A stretch of DNA of 5,188 nt from CAZIHO01 sp964538875 (GTDB lineage: Bacteria; Pseudomonadota; Gammaproteobacteria; Chromatiales; Chromatiaceae), in NCBI GenBank assembly GCA_964538875.1, contig CAZIHO010000166.1, positions 1-5,188 of the forward strand, given 5' to 3'. Below the pieces are notes generated by a model. It ran no database searches, had not been told where the DNA came from, and was given only the letters and a program-made list of their open reading frames with translations. This document shows positions 1 through 5,188 of this stretch, piece by piece. How positions within the stretch are numbered: position 1 is the stretch's first letter; every line of letters starts with the position of its first letter. A program made the position numbers and the translations under genes.

Positions 1-252
1 CAGTCTAGCTATTCCTATCATTTCACCTGGCTAAGAAGGCCCATCATTCCGTATCCGGCGGACAGACTGGCGTTGCGAGAGATCATCTGGAACACATTTC
101 CCCAGAGGCTCTGGTCGCAGGACAATAATCCGCAAGCTGCTGGTCAGGAATTCTTGCGGACCCACCACCGCGTCCGGGTGGATGAGAGGGGGCAAAACAA
201 TTCGCCGCTGACAGTGGCGCCTAGCGGCTATTTGAGATGTATCGCCGGCTGA
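1..252 (+). CDS. C-terminal end of an unidentified protein (5' truncated by window edge)
   Basis: The first reading frame is open from base 1 to a TGA at 250-252, giving 83 residues. The other two + frames hit stops within the first few codons to tens of bases. The peptide contains an aromatic/proline-rich stretch (HFTWLRRPIIPYPADR), then IIWNTFPQRLW, and ends GYLRCIAG. I do not recognise the family and see no catalytic motif, membrane segment or repeat. The stop overlaps an ATG of the following epimerase gene (TGATG), as expected for translationally coupled genes in one operon, so a role in the same polysaccharide or deoxysugar pathway is likely by context only. It uses more AGA/AGG arginine codons than its neighbours. 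It could be the end of a glycosyltransferase or another sugar-modifying enzyme, but nothing visible decides this. Confidence 0.6.
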   Translation, partial: QSSYSYHFTWLRRPIIPYPADRLALREIIWNTFPQRLWSQDNNPQAAGQEFLRTHHRVRVDERGQNNSPLTVAPSGYLRCIAG

Positions 253-1196
253 TGGGGAACCGGTCTTTCCCTATGCAGCGGGTGTTGGTCACTGGCGCGA
301 GCGGATTCCTCGGCCGGCAATCGGTCCCCATGCTGTTGGCGGCGGCGTCCGACGTGCATGCCCTGGTCGGATCCCGGCAAGTCCCATTCCCTCCGGGGGT
401 GCAGGTCCATCGCTGCAACCTGCATGATGGGCAGGAAGTAGCGCGGCTCATCGCCCGGCTGCGGCCGACCCATCTGCTGCACCTGGCCTGGAACACGGCT
501 CCGGGGACCTTTTGGACCGCGCCGGACAATCTCGATTGGCTGGCTTCCAGCCTGCATTTGGTGCGATGTTTCGCTGCACAAGGGGGACGGCGATTGGTTA
601 TCGCCGGAACTTGCGCGGAATATCAATCCGGACCGGAACCTCTCCACGAAACCCGGACCCCATGCCGGCCCTCGACTCTGTACGGTTGCTGCAAACAGGC
701 GCTGCACGTCGCCCTGGACGGGTACGCCCGGCAAGAGGGGCTCAGTCTAGGTTGGGCGCGCTTGTTTGGCCTGTTCGGGCCGTTTGAACAACCAGGACGC
801 ATGGTGGCTTCCAGCCTGCTGGCCCTGTTATCCGGCCAGCCGGTTCGCTGTACCTCGGGGCTCCAAGAGCGGGACTTTCTGCATGTTCAGGATGCGGCAC
901 GCGCACTGGTAACCTTCCTCCAAAGCGGAGTCGAAGGCCCGGTCAACATCGGATCGGGACAGGCGGTTTCGATTCGGCAATTGATTCAGACACTGGCGGA
1001 CACCGTCGGTGGACCCGCATCCATCGAGTTTGGTGCCCGGCCGCTACCATGCCACGAACCGCCCCGCGTACTGGCCGATGTGGGGCGGCTACGGGACGAG
1101 TTGGGCTGGACCCCTGCCCTGACTTTGTCAGCGGGACTCGCCGATGCCGCCCGTTGGTGGCGCGAGGAGCGGTGCGCCGGTGCCTCAGTCAGCTGA
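252..1196 (+). CDS. NAD(P)-dependent sugar-nucleotide epimerase/reductase (extended SDR family)
   Basis: Extended short-chain dehydrogenase/reductase, predicted to be a cytosolic enzyme acting on a nucleotide-activated sugar (epimerisation, dehydration or 4-keto reduction). Numbered from ATG 252 (314 residues), the Rossmann dinucleotide motif TGASGFLG is at 14-21. The catalytic Thr lies in AGTCAEY (about 120). The YxxxK pair is Y144/K148 in LYGCCK. The RDFLHV segment at 207-212 and the following VNIGSG are typical of the sugar-nucleotide-binding C-terminal half. Length is normal for the family. The start is uncertain: ATG 237 gives 319 residues, ATG 252 overlaps the upstream stop, and ATG 273 places the Rossmann strand directly after Met. 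None has a strong ribosome binding site, and 252 was chosen for the TGATG coupling. The AGTCAEY...LYGCCK combination recalls SDRs in O-antigen clusters that act on CDP- or dTDP-deoxysugars, but the exact substrate cannot be read from sequence. The 3' end overlaps the methyltransferase gene. Confidence 0.9.
   Translation: MGNRSFPMQRVLVTGASGFLGRQSVPMLLAAASDVHALVGSRQVPFPPGVQVHRCNLHDGQEVARLIARLRPTHLLHLAWNTAPGTFWTAPDNLDWLASSLHLVRCFAAQGGRRLVIAGTCAEYQSGPEPLHETRTPCRPSTLYGCCKQALHVALDGYARQEGLSLGWARLFGLFGPFEQPGRMVASSLLALLSGQPVRCTSGLQERDFLHVQDAARALVTFLQSGVEGPVNIGSGQAVSIRQLIQTLADTVGGPASIEFGARPLPCHEPPRVLADVGRLRDELGWTPALTLSAGLADAARWWREERCAGASVS
1165..1169 (+). promoter_or_regulatory. Ribosome binding site for the methyltransferase GTG start
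   Basis: AGGAG lies inside the 3' end of the SDR gene, 10 bases before GTG 1180 in the methyltransferase frame. It is the only good Shine-Dalgarno match near the gene junction and supports GTG 1180 over ATG 1144. Confidence 0.6.
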
Positions 1197-2376
1197 TCCA
1201 CCCTGCCCGGTCTGCGGGTCCACCGGGACCCTGTCCTTGGTGCACCGCCAGGGGGTTCCGGTTCAGCAAAATTTTCCCTTGAACAGCGCGGCGCAAGCCT
1301 TGGCCGCCCCCCGGGGTGAACTGGATATGCGCTGGTGCGCCAGTTGCGGATTCGGCTTCAACGCCGCGTTTCGATCCGGTCTATTGGACTACGGGACCTC
1401 CTACGAGAATACCCAAAGCTACTCACCGTGCTTTCGGGAGCATAGGGATGCACTGAGGGTTCATCTACTGGCCGAATCCGGGGTGAGGAATTGTCAGATC
1501 GTGGAAGTCGGTTGTGGACAGGGCGACTTTCTACTCGAATTGGTCCGGGACCCCACCTATGGCAATCGGGGCATCGGGTTCGATCCGGCCTATACGGGTC
1601 CAGCGGCCGATCTCGACGGCCGGTACCAGGTCCAGAGTCGCCTATTTGGCAACGACGCCGATATCCGGGGTGAGGTGTTCGTCAGCCGTCACCTGATCGA
1701 GCATCTGCCGGACCCCCTGGATTTTCTCCGTGCCATCGCTGCGGCAATGAGTACCGGGCCGGGACGGCGGCGGCTCTTTCTCGAAACTCCGGATTTGGCC
1801 TGGATTCTGCGCAACCAGGTATTTTGGGACCTGTTCTACGAGCACTGTTCCCTATTTACAGAACGGTCATTGACGGCCGCCTTGCACCAGGCCGGCTTCG
1901 GCCGGGTCCGGATCCGCCGGGTGTTCGGCGATCAGTATTTATGGGCCGAGGCTGAATTGGGTGCAGACCCAACCGGAACTGGCGCGCCTCTGGAGCCGTT
2001 GACCGCGTTGGCGGCGCGATTCGCCACCCATGAACAAGAACGCATTGCCGCGTGGCTTGCCATCCAAGCAGGAGGGTGTTACTCCGGGCCGGTGGCGGTT
2101 TGGGGCGCCGGGGCGAAAGGCGTGACCTTCTGCCACCTGGTTGATCCGGGCTGTGAGCGGTTGGCGGGCGTCATCGACATCAACCCGGCCAAGCAGGGCA
2201 AGTTCGTGCCGGTAACGGCACACCCCATTCATGGACCCACCGCCTGGTTACAACGAGGTGGTAGCGGTGTGCTGGTCCTGAATCCAAACTACCTGGCGGA
2301 AATCCGGCGGACTTTGCTCAAATTGGGAGCCGCCATCCAGGTCGTCGATATGATGGAGTTCCCTGCCGCTGAATGA
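1180..2376 (+). CDS. SAM-dependent sugar C-methyltransferase-like protein (zinc-binding N-terminus, class I core, C-terminal Rossmann-like domain)
   Basis: Three-part methyltransferase of the type that C-methylates nucleotide-linked keto-deoxysugars (TylC3/KijD1 group). With the GTG 1180 start it is 398 residues. A Cys cluster (CPVCG at 9-13, CASCG at 53-57) matches the putative zinc-binding domain. The SAM motif VEVGCGQG is at 108-115. EHLPDP lies at 174-179. FYEHCSLFT at 219-227 carries the Tyr/Glu/His region that is catalytic in KijD1-like enzymes. The C-terminal lobe has WGAGAKG at 308-314 and DINPAKQGKFVP near 333-344. Length is normal and all key motifs are intact. GTG 1180 is preferred because AGGAG (1165-1169) sits 10 bases upstream and translation then begins just before the zinc-binding Cys. 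ATG 1144 would add 12 residues but has no visible ribosome binding site. The overlap with the SDR gene is 17 bases. Together they suggest synthesis of a C-methyl-branched deoxysugar. The actual substrate is inferred, and some relatives may act on other acceptors. Confidence 0.88.
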   Translation: MPQSADPPCPVCGSTGTLSLVHRQGVPVQQNFPLNSAAQALAAPRGELDMRWCASCGFGFNAAFRSGLLDYGTSYENTQSYSPCFREHRDALRVHLLAESGVRNCQIVEVGCGQGDFLLELVRDPTYGNRGIGFDPAYTGPAADLDGRYQVQSRLFGNDADIRGEVFVSRHLIEHLPDPLDFLRAIAAAMSTGPGRRRLFLETPDLAWILRNQVFWDLFYEHCSLFTERSLTAALHQAGFGRVRIRRVFGDQYLWAEAELGADPTGTGAPLEPLTALAARFATHEQERIAAWLAIQAGGCYSGPVAVWGAGAKGVTFCHLVDPGCERLAGVIDINPAKQGKFVPVTAHPIHGPTAWLQRGGSGVLVLNPNYLAEIRRTLLKLGAAIQVVDMMEFPAAE

Positions 2377-2422
2377 GATGGCGGACGGCTATCGGGGTCG
2401 CCGGCCGGTGGCCGCCGGGGGC

Positions 2423-2435
2423 GGGGATGGTCCCC
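2423..2435 (+). terminator. Weak candidate terminator hairpin after the methyltransferase gene
   Basis: Perfect 5-bp stem GGGGA/TCCCC with a 3-base loop, 47 bases after the methyltransferase stop. A loosely T-rich tract (CTTTATTATCTTTTCTCTTT) begins about 7 bases beyond the stem. The stem is short and the U-tract is displaced and interrupted, so termination efficiency is doubtful. Confidence 0.25.
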
Positions 2436-2467
2436 TAATCCGCTTTATTATCTTTTCTCTTTATGAA

Positions 2468-2473
2468 TATTAT
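2468..2473 (+). promoter_or_regulatory. Possible -10 element for the glycosyltransferase-FkbM gene
   Basis: TATTAT matches the sigma-70 -10 consensus at 5 of 6 positions in the AT-rich leader. A poor -35 candidate (TTATTA, 2445-2450, 3 of 6) is 17 bases upstream. Transcription would start around 2480, nearly on top of ATG 2482, giving a leaderless or almost leaderless mRNA. No Shine-Dalgarno sequence is visible before this ATG, which fits that reading. AT-rich DNA yields such matches by chance, so this is tentative. Confidence 0.3.
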
Positions 2474-2481
2474 TTTCTCAT

Positions 2482-4620
2482 ATGGTTAATGCAGAGCCGA
2501 GATTCAGCATTGTCATTCCTACCCGCAACGGTTCCGAAACCTTGCCCGCAACGCTGCGGACCGTGCTCGGGGTCGACTATGACGACTACGAGGTGGTGGT
2601 CTGCGACAACAGCTCGTCGGATGCAACTCACCGTTTGGTCAAAGAGTTGGCATCCCCACGGGTCCGGTATGTGCGGCCACCGCATGCCCTGTCCATGAGT
2701 TCCAATTGGGAATTAGCCGTCGCCAGCGCCCAAGGACAATCCATCATCGTCTTGGGTGACGACGACGCCCTGTTGAGTCACTCCCTCCGGGAGATCGAAC
2801 GGCTCCAGTCCCAAACCGGGGCGAAGGTTATCCGCTGGTCAGCCGCCTTCTATCTTTGGCCGACCATCGATCTTCCAGGGCAGAACAACTACTTGCGCTT
2901 GCCGCTGCGCCGAGGGTTGCGCCATTGCGACGGACGTGCGGAAATCCGGGCGGTGATGGGCTTCGGGCAGTGCTATACCAGCCTGCCCATGGTCTACAAC
3001 TCGGCGGTCGATCGAGCGGTGCTTGACCAGATCCGCCACCGGGCGGGCCGGCTATTCTTTTCCCGGATACCGGATGTCCTGTCCGGCATTTCGATCGCCT
3101 ATACGGCCGGATCCTACCTTTCCACGGACTTGCCGATGACGGTGGCGGGCGTCTCCGGCAAAAGTACCGGACTTGGCACACTGGTGACGCCCAACGCGAC
3201 CGGCGCCGACTGGCACCGGCTGAATGCCACCGAGTCTTTCGACACCGACCCGCGTATCCCGCAGACCCTGATTTTTCCCACGGTTCCCTTGGCTGAATGT
3301 TTTCTAGCGGCTAAGCGCCGCTTGTTTGCGGACGACGAAACATTGACGTTGGACCGCAAGGCCATGATCCAGCATAGCGTCTGGTGTCTACGGGCCAGCA
3401 CAGCCGACCAATGGTCGGCCGCCATGGACACACTGCGGGCGAGTCTCGACGACCTGCCGGACCAGCAGGCCTGGTTTGACACCCAGTTCGGACAGATGGA
3501 GCCGCGTCTGGAGGGTCCCCTCTCTCTGCGGGCTGGCTCGCCGGGGAGCGACGGGGACCACCTGAACCTGGACACCGACCGGTTTGGGGTCCGGGATGTC
3601 GCCGGCGCCGCCGAACTGTGCGAAAACCTCTTGGCTTGCCGGGGCCGGTCCCTGGTTTACGATGACGCCCCCACCTGTGCCGCGCCGGGGATGGCCGCCA
3701 ACCCGGATAGCCCGCTGGCCTTGGGTCCTGCCCAGCCCAAAATGATTTCCTATGCCCAAAATGGGGAAGATGTGATTCTGAAAAGAATCTTCTTTGACCA
3801 AGCGGAGGGGTTTTATATCGACATTGGTGCAAACGATCCGGTTATTTTGTCGTTGACCAAGCACTTTTCGGACCGTGGCTGGCGCGGCATCAATGTCGAG
3901 CCAGGGATCGGCGCATTTCAACGGCTCACACAGCACCGCAGCCGTGATATCAACTTAAATGTTGGCGTCGCAGCCGTGCCGGGAACGCTCACTTTTTTCC
4001 AGTGCCCATGGAATGAAGCCCTATCCACCTTTTCGGCCAGCCAGGCCGGGGAGTACCGGGCGGCAGGTCAAGAAATTCGCGAGCGCCAAGTTCCTGTTCG
4101 AACGCTGAATAGTATCTGTGAGGAGTTCGTTACCGGCACCATTGACTTCTTGTCCATCGACGTCGAAGGATTCGAGCGACAGGTATTGGAAGGGTTTGAT
4201 CTGCGCAAATGGCGCCCCCGGGTCATCCTGATAGAAGCCACTCGACCGGGCACCGGCATATCAACCAACCACCAATGGGAATCCTTGATTCTAGACACCG
4301 GTTACCGCTGCGCCTATTGCGATGGCCTTAACCGATTCTATTTGCGCCCGGAGGACTGGAGCTTGTCGGATCGATTGGGGGTTCCCCCCAATATTTTGGA
4401 CCACTACGAAACCTACGAGATGGTGTGGTTGCGCCAAGAACTCGAAGCAAAGCACGTCGCACTGCATCAGGCCCTAGACGCCTGTAAGGCGCTGCAAATC
4501 CAGTTGGAAGGGAAAGAACTAGTCATCCAGGATCTGCACCAAGCCTGCGAGGCGCTGCGGGTCCAACTGCAAGGGAAGGAACTTGTCATCCAGCAACTGC
4601 ACCAAGCGTTGTGCCGCTAG
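2482..4620 (+). CDS. Family-2 glycosyltransferase fused to an FkbM-type methyltransferase with a C-terminal repeat coiled coil
   Basis: A 712-residue multidomain protein. Residues 8 to about 230 are a GT-A family-2 glycosyltransferase: FSIVIPTRNGSE at the N-terminus, VVVCDNSSSD at 38-47, and a metal/nucleotide-binding DDD at 93-95 in VLGDDDALL. Residues to about 390 look like the helical C-terminal part of this kind of GT2. A proline/alanine-rich linker follows. From M421 the FkbM methyltransferase domain begins with ISYAQNGEDVIL. It has the SAM-binding FYIDIGANDP at 444-453, NVEPG near E473, and DFLSIDVEGFE at 555-565, and ends near 625. Residues 648-712 form a heptad-type coiled coil made of 21-residue repeats. 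There is no signal peptide or membrane segment, so action at the cytosolic membrane face is inferred. It probably transfers a sugar to a lipid-linked glycan and O-methylates a sugar. ATG 2482 is the only reasonable start, because an in-frame stop lies at 2464-2466 and the GT fold begins at residue 8. No Shine-Dalgarno is visible. Confidence 0.9.
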   Translation: MVNAEPRFSIVIPTRNGSETLPATLRTVLGVDYDDYEVVVCDNSSSDATHRLVKELASPRVRYVRPPHALSMSSNWELAVASAQGQSIIVLGDDDALLSHSLREIERLQSQTGAKVIRWSAAFYLWPTIDLPGQNNYLRLPLRRGLRHCDGRAEIRAVMGFGQCYTSLPMVYNSAVDRAVLDQIRHRAGRLFFSRIPDVLSGISIAYTAGSYLSTDLPMTVAGVSGKSTGLGTLVTPNATGADWHRLNATESFDTDPRIPQTLIFPTVPLAECFLAAKRRLFADDETLTLDRKAMIQHSVWCLRASTADQWSAAMDTLRASLDDLPDQQAWFDTQFGQMEPRLEGPLSLRAGSPGSDGDHLNLDTDRFGVRDVAGAAELCENLLACRGRSLVYDDAPTCAAPGMAANPDSPLALGPAQPKMISYAQNGEDVILKRIFFDQAEGFYIDIGANDPVILSLTKHFSDRGWRGINVEPGIGAFQRLTQHRSRDINLNVGVAAVPGTLTFFQCPWNEALSTFSASQAGEYRAAGQEIRERQVPVRTLNSICEEFVTGTIDFLSIDVEGFERQVLEGFDLRKWRPRVILIEATRPGTGISTNHQWESLILDTGYRCAYCDGLNRFYLRPEDWSLSDRLGVPPNILDHYETYEMVWLRQELEAKHVALHQALDACKALQIQLEGKELVIQDLHQACEALRVQLQGKELVIQQLHQALCR
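4423..4611 (+). repeat. 63-bp tandem repeats encoding a 21-residue coiled-coil unit
   Basis: Two adjacent 63-bp units, 4486-4548 and 4549-4611, agree at about 49 of 63 bases by eye. They encode KALQIQLEGKELVIQDLHQAC and a close copy starting EALRVQLQGKELVIQQLHQ. A third, degenerate unit at 4423-4485 aligns at the protein level (LEAKHVALHQALDAC against LEGKELVIQDLHQAC). The period of 21 residues is exactly three heptads, so each unit adds a fixed length to the predicted coiled coil without changing the register. The array ends three codons before the stop. Confidence 0.8.
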
Positions 4621-4654
4621 CTAGTCCCCAAGTTCCTGGATTCTTACTATTCGC

Positions 4655-4674
4655 TTATCGTTGCGTAACGATAA
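4655..4674. repeat. Perfect 8-bp inverted repeat downstream of the fusion gene
   Basis: TTATCGTT and AACGATAA (4655-4662 and 4667-4674) flank GCGT, 34 bases after the stop codon. It could fold as an RNA hairpin, but no T-run follows on either strand, so it is not a standard intrinsic terminator. On the + strand it is followed by ACAAAAGCCCCCC, which has no matching G-rich half nearby. It may be a protein-binding palindrome, an mRNA 3'-end stabilising structure or a weak terminator. Confidence 0.5.
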
Positions 4675-4868
4675 ACAAAAGCCCCCCATGCACGACCTCA
4701 CCAGGCCAGACGCTCCCTGCATATTGAGGCACTGAACCCAAGTCCCAACGTCAAGCCAAGCCGGGTAATCTCAGGGCGCCGGAGTGTCGCGCACCCTCTG
4801 ATTCCGCCACGGGACATCCCAGTCGCCCAGGCGTGTCTATCAGCATCTAAAAATTGCCAGGTGATGGG
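4675..4868. other. Spacer with no recognisable gene
   Basis: All + frames in this stretch are short or lack a plausible start, and the peptides have no recognisable motif. A minus-strand frame (4698-4955) covers most of it, but its peptide looks non-protein-like and conflicts with the + strand frame that begins near 4869. I see no tRNA, CRISPR or transposon end here. Confidence 0.5.
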
Positions 4869-5188
4869 GTGGATCAGTGGCTGTTTGCGCGGTTTACCCA
4901 ACGACGGGACTTCACGCCGGCTCCCGAACAGTTGGAGCGCGGCCTCACCGATCATTTGCTTCTGGTGCGGCAGGCATTCTATGAGCGCACGGATTACTTA
5001 CTGACCGAGGAGCAAGCGACGGCGAGCACTCCGCAGACCAATAACTTCCTGTTTGGCACGCGGGAAAGCGGGCCGGCTGTGGTGCACTCCGGCGGCATCC
5101 GGCCGCCGTCGCGAATCCAAGGTAAAGACAGGTGGCCGCTCGATTGGCCGCGACAATTGACAGCGACACTGGTTAATGTTAATATATC
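4869..5188 (+). CDS. Possible hypothetical protein, 3' end beyond window
   Basis: A + strand frame is open from the TAA at 4848-4850 to the right edge. With GTG 4869 it gives at least 106 residues (alternative start TTG 4854). The peptide has a natural amino-acid mix (VDQWLFARFTQRRDF, then LTDHLLLVRQAFYERTDYLL) and mostly G/C third codon positions, as in the genes before it, which favours real coding over a shadow frame. AGGTGA at 4859-4864 could be a ribosome binding site but is only 4 bases from GTG. I do not recognise the family and see no catalytic motif, signal peptide or membrane helix. The last 30 bases also resemble a sigma-70 promoter, which may argue against coding at the far end or may be a coincidence. 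A decayed gene fragment is another possibility. Confidence 0.45.
   Translation, partial: MDQWLFARFTQRRDFTPAPEQLERGLTDHLLLVRQAFYERTDYLLTEEQATASTPQTNNFLFGTRESGPAVVHSGGIRPPSRIQGKDRWPLDWPRQLTATLVNVNI
5157..5185 (+). promoter_or_regulatory. Sigma-70-like promoter pointing out of the right edge
   Basis: A perfect -35 hexamer TTGACA (5157-5162) is followed after 17 bases by TAATAT (5180-5185), which matches 4 of 6 consensus -10 positions in a locally AT-rich stretch. Consensus -35 and ideal spacing make it the best promoter match in the window. It would drive a gene beyond the window. It lies within the open frame that begins near 4869, so at least one of the two calls may be wrong. Confidence 0.4.

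Larger units (their letters stand above)
2377..2481. other. Intergenic spacer with GC-rich hairpins followed by an AT-rich leader
   Basis: This 105-base gap is the only clear break between the + strand genes. The first half is very GC-rich and contains two short inverted repeats: CGGCC-GGT-GGCCG at 2402-2414 and GGGGA-TGG-TCCCC at 2423-2435. The second half (from about 2436) becomes abruptly AT- and pyrimidine-rich. The second hairpin followed by the T-rich tract could act as a weak intrinsic terminator for the upstream cluster, but the T-run does not follow the stem directly. An open frame from ATG 2378 crosses the gap, but it only continues out of frame into the glycosyltransferase gene and looks spurious. 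Confidence 0.55.

Noticed and set aside
2378..2698. 106-residue + strand frame with a hydrophobic segment, directly after the methyltransferase stop
   Set aside because: Two-thirds of it lies out of frame inside the strongly supported glycosyltransferase gene. The hydrophobic stretch is a by-product of the AT-rich leader, and there is no ribosome binding site.
3388..3936. 182-residue minus-strand frame inside the fusion gene
   Set aside because: It is antisense to intact GT2 linker and FkbM coding sequence, is Arg/Pro/Gly-rich, and matches no recognisable family.
3742..4620. Possible separate FkbM gene starting at ATG 3742
   Set aside because: The frame is continuous with the glycosyltransferase, there is no stop or clear ribosome binding site near 3742, and the preceding linker codons keep the same codon bias, so a fusion is simpler.
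4698..4955. 85-residue minus-strand frame across the right-hand spacer
   Set aside because: The peptide has no recognisable motif, overlaps the more protein-like + strand frame, and has no supporting neighbour on the minus strand. A small unknown gene cannot be fully excluded.
5090..5108. 7-bp GC-rich inverted repeat CGGCGGC/GCCGCCG
   Set aside because: It lies inside a candidate coding frame as Gly-Gly and Pro-Pro codons, has no T-tract after it, and such stems are common by chance in GC-rich DNA.
4945..5169. 74-residue minus-strand frame near the right edge
   Set aside because: It is antisense to the better + strand frame and its composition (Ser, Pro, Arg, Cys, Ala-rich) is typical of shadow frames in GC-rich DNA.

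Overview
The window looks like the end of a surface-polysaccharide (O-antigen, capsule or exopolysaccharide) biosynthesis block from a GC-rich bacterium. GC-rich codon third positions and the gene families fit a member of the Pseudomonadota, possibly a gammaproteobacterium. No rRNA or other lineage marker is present, so the taxonomy is only a guess. All supported genes are on the + strand.

Layout. Positions 1-252 hold the C-terminal end of an unrecognised protein cut by the left edge. Its TGA overlaps an ATG of the next gene (TGATG). This next gene is an extended-SDR sugar-nucleotide epimerase/reductase ending at 1196. It overlaps a two-lobed, zinc-cysteine SAM methyltransferase of the sugar C-methyltransferase type (best start GTG 1180, end 2376). 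These three form a tightly coupled cluster. A gene-free stretch follows (2377-2481) that changes from very GC-rich with small hairpins to AT-rich. It carries a possible -10 element immediately before the next ATG, so a new transcript may start there. Positions 2482-4620 encode a 712-residue fusion: a family-2 glycosyltransferase, a linker, an FkbM-type methyltransferase, and a short coiled coil built from 21-residue tandem repeats. After it come a perfect 8-bp inverted repeat, about 200 bp with no recognisable gene, a possible partial reading frame running off the right edge, and a promoter-like sequence at the very end.

How the genes could work together (inference). The SDR and the C-methyltransferase would shape a nucleotide-activated deoxysugar, possibly a branched one. 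The fusion protein would transfer a sugar and methylate the product or a neighbouring group. Its repeat-built coiled coil could tether it to partners. A glycosyltransferase, a methyltransferase and a coiled coil in one chain recalls, in concept only, the chain-capping and length-control logic of WbdD in E. coli O9a.
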